This document shows positions 39,806 to 46,906 of a stretch of DNA of 48,549 nt, piece after piece. The DNA lies in assembly GCA_001898645.1 (NCBI GenBank), contig MKUQ01000058.1:1-48549 (forward strand). The letters are read 5' to 3'. The number at the start of each line of letters is the position of its first letter. The first letter of the stretch is position 1. Under the pieces are notes generated by a model. That model was not told where the DNA came from. It saw nothing but the letters and a program-made list of their open reading frames with translations, and made no database searches. The position numbers and the translations under genes were made by a program. Origin of the DNA: Burkholderiales bacterium 70-64. Lineage in GTDB: Bacteria; Pseudomonadota; Gammaproteobacteria; Burkholderiales; Burkholderiaceae_E.

Positions 39806-42055
39806 ATGGGCAAGAAGAACCTGACCAACGCGCACTGCCTGCTCGAAATGATTGAAAAGGCGCCAGTATCCACCCTCCGAGCCTTCAGTGGGCTGCCCGA
39901 ATGTCAGGCCCTTGCCCGTGGCTTCGACTGGTCACAGAACGAGTCCACGTTGCCATCCGCTCTGGTGGAGCACGTCAAGCACCTGCGCAAGGAACAGCGC
40001 GACCCGGCCGAACGCGAGGCGCTGCGCGTACTGCGCCTGGCCTCGCCACGCGGATCGGCCATCCTTGCCAACGTTGCCGAACAACTCAATGACAGTGACC
40101 TGATCGCCACGTTCCTGTCGCAGGACGGCGGCGAGATCGGACGCTCGGTCTGGATGCGCACCCATTCGGACGACGCGGCGCGCCTGTTCGATGTCGCTGA
40201 GTCGATCCTGAATACCGGCGACCTTCGGGGCAACAAGCGTCTGCATGATGCATTCGATGTGCCTTGCGACGAAGCGCCGCCCTTTATCTGGAACGATGCA
40301 GTCAAGAAGGAACTGGAAACGCAGTTGACCAACGTGATGCGCCTCGGCGAACCCTGCGAGGTCGTCTACGTCCCGCTTGCTGACGAAAACAAAAGTGGCG
40401 AAACCAAGACCATTCATTACTTGGTTGTGCGCTTTGCCGGCGAGCAGGTCACGGCGGTGCAGGTGATCAATCGCAATCGCCGCAGCTTCTGCTACTTTCC
40501 GGCGCGCGACGCCACGCTCATTTACGCGCCGCATCGCAAGGTGGTCGAGGTCTACGCGCACACGCTGTCCACGAGAGCGCCGCTGGCCAATGTGCTGTCC
40601 AAGCATGGTTTCAAAATGCCTCTGTCGAACCGCCCGCTGAACCGGTCGCGCTACGACCTGTCCCGGTTCGCATTGCCGCTGAAGGATGAGAAGCCGCGCT
40701 TGGACGGTGCGAAGGTGGAGCGGCTGTACCTGACCGAGGCCAAGGCGCTGCTTGGCCATTCAACCGATGCCGTGTCATTGCACATCGACAGCGGCGCGGA
40801 ACTGCATGACGTGATCAGCGGCCGCTGGAGCGACCATCCGTTCTCACAGCCCGGAGCCATCCTCGGGGTGACCTTGGTGGCCGATCTGGTGTTCGACGGT
40901 GAGACGACGGAAACTTCGCTGTCCATTGTGCTGGCCGAACCGGGACGATGCAGCCTGCAGGGCGAGAAGGACCAGCGCATGCGCCAAGCAGGTACGCAAC
41001 TGCTTGAGGCGCTCGGCGTGCTCAAGCCCTTACACCCGGGCTCCGGTGTTGACGACCCGAATCTTGTCCTGCAGGTGGCGCGGCTGCTCGAATGCGCAAC
41101 CAGTCCGATGGACGGTTTCGCCCTTGCGCAACTGGGTATCGATATCGACCGCTTCGAGGACGAAGGTATCATCACCGAGGGTGACCGGATCACGGAAAAG
41201 GTCGTTGATCTGGCCGATGGGGAACGATTTACCGTCAAACTGGAACGCTGCGCCGACGCCAACCAAGTGCGCTACCGTGATCCATTGACGGGGACTGATG
41301 TCATCCTGCCTGCCAAGCACGCGCGGCGCTGGAAAGTCCATCTGAACTGGCTGCGCGAGGAGATCATCACGGCTCTGGGCGGTGCCCTGCAGGGTGTGCG
41401 CGGCAAGCATCTCGACGAGGAACCGGTGTTCTTGGGCGAGATCGACATCGACGGGCATGCCGTGGCGCTGTATTTCGCCGCAAAGATGTCCAGCGAGCGC
41501 CAGTACGCGAAGGTCGACACGGCGCTGCGCCTGCGGCCTCGGGCAGTTCCCGGTATTGTGCTGACGACGGCGTCGATTCCGTTCCCGTTCGCCGGAACGA
41601 ACGTCGTGATCCCCACCGAGGATGTGTTGTCATCCGCAGGCTCGAAATCCGCCATCGATATGGCCCGGATCAAGGTCGCATATCGCCACGGCCAGCAGGC
41701 CGCCATGGGGGGCACCGCCGTCAGCCTCAAGGTGTCGACGGATGGGTACTCGGCGGTGTTGCACATCCCCGGCAAGGCTCCGTGGCGGGTAACGAGCAAA
41801 GGCAAGATCGCCGTGCTGCAGCGTCTAGTCGACGCCTACGCTGCGGGAACGCCGCACGTGAACACCAAGAAGCTGATGGAGGACACCAACTGCGGTTCAC
41901 CCGCGAATCTGTTCTCGAAGAACTCGCCCTGGCGCGACTATCTGGTGAAGGTCAAAGGCGCGCATGCGTGGCAGTTGCATCTTCCGATGCTCGACGATCC
42001 GGTAGATGACGACGCAAGCGAGGTTGAATCCGAGGCGGAAGCGCTGGCCGGCTGA
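39806..42055 (+). CDS. Unrecognised 749-residue protein linked to HTH/PIN pair
   Basis: No known family or catalytic motif is recognised (no Walker A, HNH, PD-DExK, TOPRIM or methylase signature). There are no membrane helices. Residues ~105-280 are mixed alpha/beta with an HYLVVRFAGEQVTAVQVINRN beta segment. The middle (about 330-600) has several beta-rich parts. The C-terminal ~80 residues (ITSKGKIAVLQRLVDAYAAG-like, KLMEDTNCGSPANLFSKNSPW) resemble a winged-helix domain, and the tail is acidic. SD GGGAGAG precedes the ATG, 20 bp after the PIN gene, so it is co-transcribed with the toxin-antitoxin pair. A phage-defence or toxin-modulating role is inferred from context only. Confidence 0.75.
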   Translation: MGKKNLTNAHCLLEMIEKAPVSTLRAFSGLPECQALARGFDWSQNESTLPSALVEHVKHLRKEQRDPAEREALRVLRLASPRGSAILANVAEQLNDSDLIATFLSQDGGEIGRSVWMRTHSDDAARLFDVAESILNTGDLRGNKRLHDAFDVPCDEAPPFIWNDAVKKELETQLTNVMRLGEPCEVVYVPLADENKSGETKTIHYLVVRFAGEQVTAVQVINRNRRSFCYFPARDATLIYAPHRKVVEVYAHTLSTRAPLANVLSKHGFKMPLSNRPLNRSRYDLSRFALPLKDEKPRLDGAKVERLYLTEAKALLGHSTDAVSLHIDSGAELHDVISGRWSDHPFSQPGAILGVTLVADLVFDGETTETSLSIVLAEPGRCSLQGEKDQRMRQAGTQLLEALGVLKPLHPGSGVDDPNLVLQVARLLECATSPMDGFALAQLGIDIDRFEDEGIITEGDRITEKVVDLADGERFTVKLERCADANQVRYRDPLTGTDVILPAKHARRWKVHLNWLREEIITALGGALQGVRGKHLDEEPVFLGEIDIDGHAVALYFAAKMSSERQYAKVDTALRLRPRAVPGIVLTTASIPFPFAGTNVVIPTEDVLSSAGSKSAIDMARIKVAYRHGQQAAMGGTAVSLKVSTDGYSAVLHIPGKAPWRVTSKGKIAVLQRLVDAYAAGTPHVNTKKLMEDTNCGSPANLFSKNSPWRDYLVKVKGAHAWQLHLPMLDDPVDDDASEVESEAEALAG

Positions 42056-42099
42056 GAATCCGTCGGCCATTGCCCTGCGCCGCCGTCCTTTGGACCAGC

Positions 42100-42363
42100 T
42101 CAATCGGTCGTCAGCACCAGACATCCCTTCATCACCCGGACCCGCACCGGCGAGTGGACGTTGAACCCGGCTTCCTCAAGCCATTTGCCCTGCATGCGAA
42201 TCCACGGCACCTTCGTCGTAATGACCCGGGGGCCGGGACCCGGGGTTTTGTTTTTCCGCTCGGAAAGCATCGACGACACTTTGAGGCGGCGTTCGGGTTT
42301 TATCCCGTTTGGGGAGGATTGCTGTTTCGGCTTATGATTATTTCCAGCCACGATTGACTCCAC
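42100..42363 (-). CDS. SymE-family type I toxin-like protein
   Basis: This 87-residue protein has the SymE core: KVSSMLSERKNKTPGPGPRV, VPWIRMQGKWLEEAGF and VRVRVMKGCLVLTTD. SymE is an AbrB-fold protein controlled by an antisense RNA in E. coli; here the basic N-terminal extension is longer. It lies convergent to the 749-residue gene and divergent from the recombinase operon. An antisense RNA from the plus strand over its 5' leader is conceivable but not demonstrated. Part of the coding DNA doubles as a terminator-like hairpin on the plus strand. Confidence 0.8.
   Translation of the reverse strand: MESIVAGNNHKPKQQSSPNGIKPERRLKVSSMLSERKNKTPGPGPRVITTKVPWIRMQGKWLEEAGFNVHSPVRVRVMKGCLVLTTD
42225..42255 (+). 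terminator. Rho-independent terminator on the plus strand, inside symE
   Basis: CCCGGG (42225-42230) pairs with CCCGGG (42239-42244) across an 8-nt G/C loop and is followed by GTTTTGTTTTT. It would end transcription of the HTH/PIN/749-aa operon about 190 bp after its last stop. On the other strand the same bases encode the conserved NKTPGPG part of the SymE protein. Confidence 0.55.
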
Positions 42364-42388
42364 ATTAGTCGGTTGTGGTTAGCTGGCT

Positions 42389-42408
42389 TGCGATGTTGAC
42401 GCATCGCA
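42389..42408 (-). other. Short hairpin in the symE 5' leader
   Basis: TGCGATG and CATCGCA (42389-42395, 42402-42408) form a perfect 7-bp stem with a 6-nt loop. It lies 26 bp upstream of the SymE start codon, where an antisense RNA or translational control structure would be expected in type I systems. Confidence 0.4.
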
Positions 42409-42436
42409 GGCCGGCGACTCTTCGGCTCGCGCCGCG

Positions 42437-42465
42437 CTGACAGCATAAAGACCGGTTCCGATATA
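42437..42465 (+). promoter_or_regulatory. Candidate promoter of the recombinase operon
   Basis: CTGACA (42437-42442) and GATATA (42460-42465) are spaced by 17 bp, facing the 64-residue ORF that starts at 42576. The match to sigma-70 is moderate. No other promoter is evident in 42364-42575, which otherwise holds only the symE leader. Confidence 0.35.
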
Positions 42466-42575
42466 GGGAACGAGAAGTTTTCGGACGGTCAGCCCTCCCT
42501 CGATTACCCTCCTTTGCCATCCTTTTCGGAGGATCGGCTTCACCATTTCGACGGTTGCAATTCCCCGGAGCCGTC

Positions 42576-42770
42576 ATGAAGAACATCGAACTCAAATCCC
42601 CGTCCGAGATGTCGGCCAGCGCACGCGCCGGCGAAATCACGGCGATTCTTGCGGACGCCATCGTCCGCACCCAGCAGGCACTGGCCGAAAAACAGAGAAA
42701 AGTTAGCCTTGGCTTCCTGCCCGACCAGCGCGTTCATACAACCCCTTATCAAGAAGAGAGGTTGCAATGA
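42576..42770 (+). CDS. Small protein heading the DUF2924-recombinase operon, 64 aa
   Basis: MKNIELKSPSEMSASARAGE begins a short helical protein (EITAILADAIVRTQQALAEKQRK) of a type commonly found just upstream of DUF2924 genes; its function is unknown. The ATG at 42576 has GGAG 5 nt before it. It is coupled to the DUF2924 gene by a 4-bp overlap. Its C-terminal coding sequence contains a fourth copy of the leader element found at 25925-26895. Confidence 0.6.
   Translation: MKNIELKSPSEMSASARAGEITAILADAIVRTQQALAEKQRKVSLGFLPDQRVHTTPYQEERLQ
42707..42734 (+). repeat. Leader element, copy 4 (inside small ORF, before DUF2924)
   Basis: CCTTGGCTTC (42707-42716), a 6-nt spacer and GACCAGCGCGTT (42723-42734) keep the geometry of the other three copies, here 59 nt from the DUF2924 ATG. 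In the small ORF it encodes LGFLPDQRV. Confidence 0.55.
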
Positions 42771-43219
42771 ACGAGAAACAAGCATCCGTCGCCGCGCGCA
42801 TCGCCGAGCTGTCCTGCCTGCCGATGGCCGAACTCTGGTCGCTATGGGATCGGTATTTCACCCGCCGCCCGGACTACCCGAACCGCACGCATGTGGAATC
42901 CCGCATCGCCTACAAGATGCAGGAGGAGGCCTTCGGCGGCCTCGACGTGACCACACGCCAGCGCCTGGAGGCCATCGGTGCGAAGCATTCCAAAATCAAG
43001 CTGCGCGCGAAGCCCCGCGAGTTCAATTTCGCGCCGGGCACCGTGCTGCTGCGCGAATGGGGTGATCGGGAGCACAAGGTCACGGTCAGCGCCGAAGGAC
43101 TGTTCCAGTACGAAGGCCGCTCGTTCAAGAGCCTGACGGCCGTCGCCCGCCACATCACCGGCACGCACTGGAATGGCCCGCTGTTCTTCGGCTTGGGCGG
43201 CAAGCGGGGTGGCCAATGA
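42767..43219 (+). CDS. DUF2924 family protein
   Basis: This 150-residue protein matches DUF2924: ELSCLPMAELWSLWDRYFTRRP...SRIAYKMQEEAFGGL, and the C-terminal GTVLLREWGDREHKVTVSAEGLFQYEGRSFKSLTAVARHITGTHWNGPLFFGL part (only its ends cited as diagnostic: LLREWGDREHKV and HWNGPLFFG). Such proteins are almost always encoded next to recombinases of this type and presumably assist them, for example in DNA binding or directionality. 4-bp overlaps with both neighbours. Confidence 0.9.
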   Translation: MNEKQASVAARIAELSCLPMAELWSLWDRYFTRRPDYPNRTHVESRIAYKMQEEAFGGLDVTTRQRLEAIGAKHSKIKLRAKPREFNFAPGTVLLREWGDREHKVTVSAEGLFQYEGRSFKSLTAVARHITGTHWNGPLFFGLGGKRGGQ

Positions 43220-44607
43220 ACGAACCGGTTCACATCGCCTCCGGCAAGCCGCGCAAACGTTGCGCCGTCTACTGCCGCGTGTCCTCGGACGAGCGGCTGG
43301 ATCAGGAATTCAACTCCATTGATGCGCAGAAGGAAGCCGGCCACGCCTATATCGCCAGCCAGCGAATCGAGGGCTGGATTCCGGTGGCCGACGACTACGA
43401 CGATCCGGGTTTTTCCGGCGGCAACACCGAGCGCCCCGCACTCAGGCGCTTGATGGCGGACATCGAGCGCGGCCAGATCGACATCGTGGTGGTCTACAAG
43501 ATCGACCGCCTGACGCGCAGCCTCGCCGACTTCTCGAAGATGGTCGAGGTGTTCGAGCGTCACGACGTGTCCTTCGTGTCGGTCACGCAGCAGTTCAACA
43601 CCACCACCTCGATGGGGCGGCTGATGCTGAACGTGCTGCTGTCCTTCGCGCAGTTTGAGCGCGAGGTCACCGGCGAACGCATCCGCGACAAAATTGCGGC
43701 GGCCAAGCGCAAGGGAATGTGGATGGGCGGCGTGCCGCCGCTGGGATACGACGTCGAGAACCGCCAACTGGTCATCAATGCGGCCGAAGCGGCGGTGGTG
43801 CGACGCGTCTTCGAGGAAATGCTCACCATCGGCTCACCGACGCAGATCGCTGCCAACTTGACCCACGAGGGCATCACGACCAAAGCGTGGACGACCCAGG
43901 AAGGCCAGACACGGGCCGGGGCGCGAATCGACAAGAAGTACCTGCACAAGCTGCTGCGCAACCGCATCTACCTCGGGGAGCTGTCGCATCGAGGGAACTG
44001 GTACCCGGGTGCGCACCCGGCCATCATCGACGCCGATCTGTGGGAACGGGTCCACGTCGTGCTGGCCAAGGATGGCCACGTCCGATCGGTGGAAACCAAG
44101 ATTCGGTCACGCACCGATGCGCTGCTGCGCGGCCTGTTGTACGCGCCGTCGGGCGAGCGGATGTACCCGACCTATTCGCGCAAGAACGGCCGCAAGTACC
44201 ACTACTACGTGTCCAAGTCGGAAAGCCGTTTCGGCGCGCCTGGCAAGAGCTACGAGCGTCTGCCCGCGCCGGAGATCGAGGCGGCGGTCGTCGCGCAGAT
44301 CCGGACCGTGCTGACCAGTCCGGAGTCCGTCGCAGCCGTGGTGCGCCATATCCAGCGCAACGGTGCCCAGGTCGACGAGGCGGCCACCGTGATGGCGATG
44401 GGACGGCTCAACGACGTGTGGGATCAATTGTTTCCGGTCGAGCGCCATCGTATTGCGAATCTGATGATCGAGCGCATCGACCTCGTCCACGCCGGCGAGG
44501 TGCAGGGCATCAAGGTGAAATGGCGTGAACTCGGGTGGGACGCCCTGATCGGCGAATTTGCGCCGAAGGGAATCGGCGCCGAGCTGCTGGAGGTCGAGGC
44601 CCTATGA
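43216..44607 (+). CDS. Large serine recombinase (integrase candidate)
   Basis: This is a 463-residue protein. The resolvase domain (about 14-165) has catalytic Ser23 in YCRVSSDE, then DDYDDPGFSGGNTERPAL, VYKIDRLTRSL and FEREVTGERIRDKI. The Recombinase domain follows (about 185-290), then a region where the zinc ribbon would be (LLRGLLYAPSGERMYPTYSRKNG...YHYYVSKS) but without the usual cysteines. It would integrate and excise the prophage, because no tyrosine integrase is present. The DUF2924 gene and two small downstream genes are co-translated with it. Confidence 0.9.
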   Translation: MNEPVHIASGKPRKRCAVYCRVSSDERLDQEFNSIDAQKEAGHAYIASQRIEGWIPVADDYDDPGFSGGNTERPALRRLMADIERGQIDIVVVYKIDRLTRSLADFSKMVEVFERHDVSFVSVTQQFNTTTSMGRLMLNVLLSFAQFEREVTGERIRDKIAAAKRKGMWMGGVPPLGYDVENRQLVINAAEAAVVRRVFEEMLTIGSPTQIAANLTHEGITTKAWTTQEGQTRAGARIDKKYLHKLLRNRIYLGELSHRGNWYPGAHPAIIDADLWERVHVVLAKDGHVRSVETKIRSRTDALLRGLLYAPSGERMYPTYSRKNGRKYHYYVSKSESRFGAPGKSYERLPAPEIEAAVVAQIRTVLTSPESVAAVVRHIQRNGAQVDEAATVMAMGRLNDVWDQLFPVERHRIANLMIERIDLVHAGEVQGIKVKWRELGWDALIGEFAPKGIGAELLEVEAL

Positions 44608-44987
44608 GCAACATCCTGAACGACTCACTGGAGACTTTCGTGCCCCTGGTCTTCCGCCGTCGCGGCGTGCAGCGCGTCGCCGCCGACCACCGGCATGTCC
44701 ACGACGTCACGCTGCTCGAAGGGCTGGCGCGGGCCTTTTATTGGCAGCACCTGATCGACACCGGGGCGATGAAGAGCGGCTCGGACATCGCGCGGGCGGA
44801 AGGTCTGCATCACTCGGTCGTCAACGAGCTGCTGCGCCTGACCTTGATCGCGCCCGACATCATCGGGCAGTGGATGGCAGGCCGTCAGCCGCGCCGCTTG
44901 ACGCTGATGTGGTTTCAGCGGAACCCGCTGCCCGTTGACTGGGAGGCACAGCGGCAGATCATGAAGCGCTTCGAGGAGGAGGTATGA
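44604..44987 (+). CDS. Small HTH-like protein downstream of the recombinase, paralogue A
   Basis: This is a 127-residue protein. It shares ETFVP...RRG, LARAFYWQHLID, SDIARAEGLHHSVVNELLRLTLIAPDI with the next gene product. The latter stretch looks like a HTH (IARAEG...VVNELLRLT), so the protein may act as recombination directionality factor or regulator. ATGA overlaps link it to the recombinase and to its paralogue. Confidence 0.65.
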   Translation: MSNILNDSLETFVPLVFRRRGVQRVAADHRHVHDVTLLEGLARAFYWQHLIDTGAMKSGSDIARAEGLHHSVVNELLRLTLIAPDIIGQWMAGRQPRRLTLMWFQRNPLPVDWEAQRQIMKRFEEEV

Positions 44988-45454
44988 GCAAGAAACATCG
45001 CGGACGGATCAAGAGCGATCCGGTCACCTACCAACTGCCGACGCCGGCAGGCGGCGTCCAGATGGAAACGTTCGTACCCTGGACGCTGGTGAAGCGTGGC
45101 TTCAAGAAACAGATCATCACGCCGCTGGATGCACCGCAGGAATTCCTCTCGGAAGCTACCCGGGAACGGGAGGCCCGCGAGGCGGCGCAGGACTCCGCGC
45201 TGATGCGCGCGCTCGGTCTGGCGTATCACTGGCAGCGCCTGCTGGACGAGCAGCGGGTGGCGTCCGTGGCCGAGATCGCCGAGGCCGAGGGCATCGACGT
45301 CACCCAGGTGCGCCGCGTGATGCGGATGACCTTGCTGGGGCCGGAGGTCGTCGAACGACTGATCGGCACGCCCGACGCCGTGCTGGAGAAGGTGATGCGG
45401 CGGCCTTGGCCCAATGTCTGGAGTGATCAAGCGCGGCTGCTGACTGCGCAATGA
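44984..45454 (+). CDS. Small HTH-like protein downstream of the recombinase, paralogue B
   Basis: This 156-residue protein has a METFVPWTLVKRG start and a C-terminal HTH-like region (ALGLAYHWQRLLDEQRVASVAEIAEAEGIDVTQVRRVMRMTLLGPEVV), homologous to the preceding gene product, plus a longer insert in the middle. It is the last gene of the prophage. Its stop TGA (45452-45454) directly abuts the stop of the host GDCCVxC gene on the other strand, so the phage end lies at or inside these codons. Confidence 0.65.
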   Translation: MSKKHRGRIKSDPVTYQLPTPAGGVQMETFVPWTLVKRGFKKQIITPLDAPQEFLSEATREREAREAAQDSALMRALGLAYHWQRLLDEQRVASVAEIAEAEGIDVTQVRRVMRMTLLGPEVVERLIGTPDAVLEKVMRRPWPNVWSDQARLLTAQ

Positions 45455-45467
45455 TCACCCATCGCAG
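45449..45467. other. Candidate right prophage attachment site (attR)
   Basis: This segment matches 14 of 19 positions at 674-692. It spans the last codons of the phage operon and of the GDCCVxC gene and includes TGATCA formed by their two stop codons. See the attL entry. Confidence 0.3.
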
Positions 45468-45676
45468 CAACTGCTCTTGCCGCGAGCCTGGATCGGAGGG
45501 CATGGCACGGTGCCGTAAGAGCAATAGACGCAGCAGTCTCCTGGTCTTGGCTTGAGGACGGCGTGACATTGCTCGCACTCATAGAACCACTGGCACGCGT
45601 CGGTGGGCATTGTTTCGATCCTGGCAAAGCCGCACTCCGGACAAGTCAGCGTCGATTCCAGGGTGATGACGGTCAT
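45455..45676 (-). CDS. GDCCVxC domain protein of the mercury operon
   Basis: This 73-residue cysteine-rich protein has LTCPECGFARIETMPTDACQWFYECEQC and PGDCCVYCSYGTVPCPP, defining the GDCCVxC family that accompanies merT/merP in many proteobacteria. Probably binds metal; its exact job is unknown. Overlaps merP by 4 bp (ATGA). It appears complete, ending with the usual Cys-Cys, although its stop codon lies at the prophage junction. Confidence 0.85.
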   Translation of the reverse strand: MTVITLESTLTCPECGFARIETMPTDACQWFYECEQCHAVLKPRPGDCCVYCSYGTVPCPPIQARGKSSCCDG

Positions 45677-45957
45677 CTGGCGGCTCCTGCCACAGTCGAG
45701 GCGTAACCGGCGTCCCTGGTGGCGCGCATGAGTGCTTCGACATTCGTCTTCGTGTCATCGAAAGTCACCTTGGCCTCGCGCCGATCCAGACTCACCTCGG
45801 TCTTGCTGACACCGGGTACTTTGGTCAGCGCTTTCTTGACGGTGATCGGGCAGGCAGCGCAGTTCATGTCCGGCACAGACAGCGTGGCTGTTTGCGTGGC
45901 AGCCCAAACGGACGATGTCATTATGGCCAGAACGGCTAATGCTACGAGCTTATTCAT
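45673..45957 (-). CDS. merP: Periplasmic mercury-binding protein MerP
   Basis: This 94-residue protein has a signal peptide (about 1-19, ending VWAA) and one HMA domain with Cys33 and Cys36 in DMNCAACPITV. It captures Hg(II) in the periplasm and passes it to MerT. Placed 11 bp after merT, as in standard mer operons, and coupled to the GDCCVxC gene. Confidence 0.93.
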   Translation of the reverse strand: MNKLVALAVLAIMTSSVWAATQTATLSVPDMNCAACPITVKKALTKVPGVSKTEVSLDRREAKVTFDDTKTNVEALMRATRDAGYASTVAGAAR

Positions 45958-45968
45958 GACGTTTCCTT

Positions 45969-46337
45969 TCAGTAAAACCGAGGCGCGATCAATGGAAAAC
46001 CTAGGGCAATGATCACCAGCGCGACCACGACCCAGAACAAGACCTTGTAGCCCCGCTTGATTTGCGGCAGTGCGCAGACCTGACCCGGCTCGCAGCTTGT
46101 TGCAGGTTTCCAGATGCGCCGGTACGCGAAAAACAGCGCGATCACCGCCGCACCGATGAAGATCGGCCTATAGGGTTCGAGCAGTGTCAGATTGCTGATC
46201 CACGCTCCCGAGACTCCCAGCGTGATCAGCACCAGGGGACCGAGGCAGCAGGTCGAAGCGAGGATAGCCGCCAGTCCACCGGTCAATAGCGCACCGCGCC
46301 CGCCGCCTTGAGATTCAGTTGGTGTATCGGATTTCAT
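45969..46337 (-). CDS. merT: Mercuric ion transporter MerT
   Basis: This 122-residue inner-membrane protein has three helices (about 17-45, 56-75, 94-116). The paired Cys30-Cys31 in the first helix (ASTCCLGPL) and Cys82/Cys88 in the cytoplasmic loop are the mercury-transfer residues of MerT. It imports Hg(II) received from MerP. First gene of the operon controlled by the divergent merR. Confidence 0.95.
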   Translation of the reverse strand: MKSDTPTESQGGGRGALLTGGLAAILASTCCLGPLVLITLGVSGAWISNLTLLEPYRPIFIGAAVIALFFAYRRIWKPATSCEPGQVCALPQIKRGYKVLFWVVVALVIIALGFPLIAPRFY

Positions 46338-46343
46338 CGTTTA

Positions 46344-46374
46344 AGCTTACTTCCGTACTTAAGTACGGAGTCAA
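46344..46374 (-). promoter_or_regulatory. mer operator-promoter (MerR-controlled PmerT)
   Basis: On the minus strand TTGACT (46369-46374) and TAAGCT (46344-46349) are separated by 19 bp holding the perfect palindrome CCGTACTTAAGTACGG (46353-46368). This is the canonical MerR-bound overlong promoter. The merR start codon lies 6 bp beyond the -35 box, so MerR also covers its own promoter region. Confidence 0.93.
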
Positions 46375-46379
46375 GCGCC

Positions 46380-46787
46380 ATGCACGAACCCACCGAAACC
46401 CTGACCATCGGAGTCCTGGCGGAGGCCGCCGGGGTCAACGTCGAGACGATCCGCTTCTACCAACGCAAGGGTCTTATGCAGGAGCCTGACAGGCCGCCGG
46501 GCGGTATTCGCCGTTATGGCGATTCAGCTCTCGCACGGGTGCGTTTCATCAAATCTGCGCAGAAATTAGGCTTCAGCCTGGACGAGGTTGCTGACCTGCT
46601 CAGACTCGAGGATGGGTCACATTGCACCGAGGCACGGGAGCAGGCCGAGCGCAAACTGGCTGATGTAAGAGCCCGGCTTGCCGACCTGCACCGGATCGAA
46701 GGCGTGCTGCAGGGGCTCGTGAATCGATGTTGCGCCGCGAGCGGACAGGTGAAGTGCCCGTTGATCGCAACGCTGCAGATGCCGTGA
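46380..46787 (+). CDS. merR: Mercury-responsive regulator MerR
   Basis: This 135-residue MerR family protein has an N-terminal winged HTH ([25 protein letters not shown]), a dimerisation helix and metal ligands Cys82, Cys117 and Cys126, the positions of the three Hg(II)-binding cysteines in characterised MerR proteins. It represses merT without mercury and activates it by untwisting the 19-bp spacer when bound to Hg(II). Divergent from merT. The ATG at 46380 gives the conserved N-terminus. Confidence 0.95.
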   Translation: MHEPTETLTIGVLAEAAGVNVETIRFYQRKGLMQEPDRPPGGIRRYGDSALARVRFIKSAQKLGFSLDEVADLLRLEDGSHCTEAREQAERKLADVRARLADLHRIEGVLQGLVNRCCAASGQVKCPLIATLQMP

Positions 46788-46906
46788 CTCATCGCCCAGG
46801 CTTCCACTGCGCTCGGCCATCCCGTCACAGAAGCGGCCAGCCGCAACTGGAGGGCTATAAACCGACGCAGCAATGAAAGTGGTTTCAAGCTTGACTGACT
46901 GCCCGT

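Larger units (their letters stand above)
693..45454. mobile_element. Siphovirus-type prophage (about 44.8 kb)
   Basis: The block contains every module of a lambda-like siphophage: lysis, tail tip, tape measure, tail chaperones, tube, head-tail connectors, capsid, protease/scaffold, portal, terminase, replication, and a large serine recombinase near the right end. The late and replication genes run uninterrupted on the minus strand; accessory plus-strand genes are inserted at 25990-27264 and 38747-45454. Boundaries are set by host metal-resistance genes on both sides and are accurate to a few tens of bases. No gene is obviously broken, so the element may be functional. Confidence 0.85.

Noticed and set aside
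44000-45454. tRNA gene as phage attachment site
   Set aside because: No tRNA-like cloverleaf is visible at either border, and a serine recombinase does not require one.
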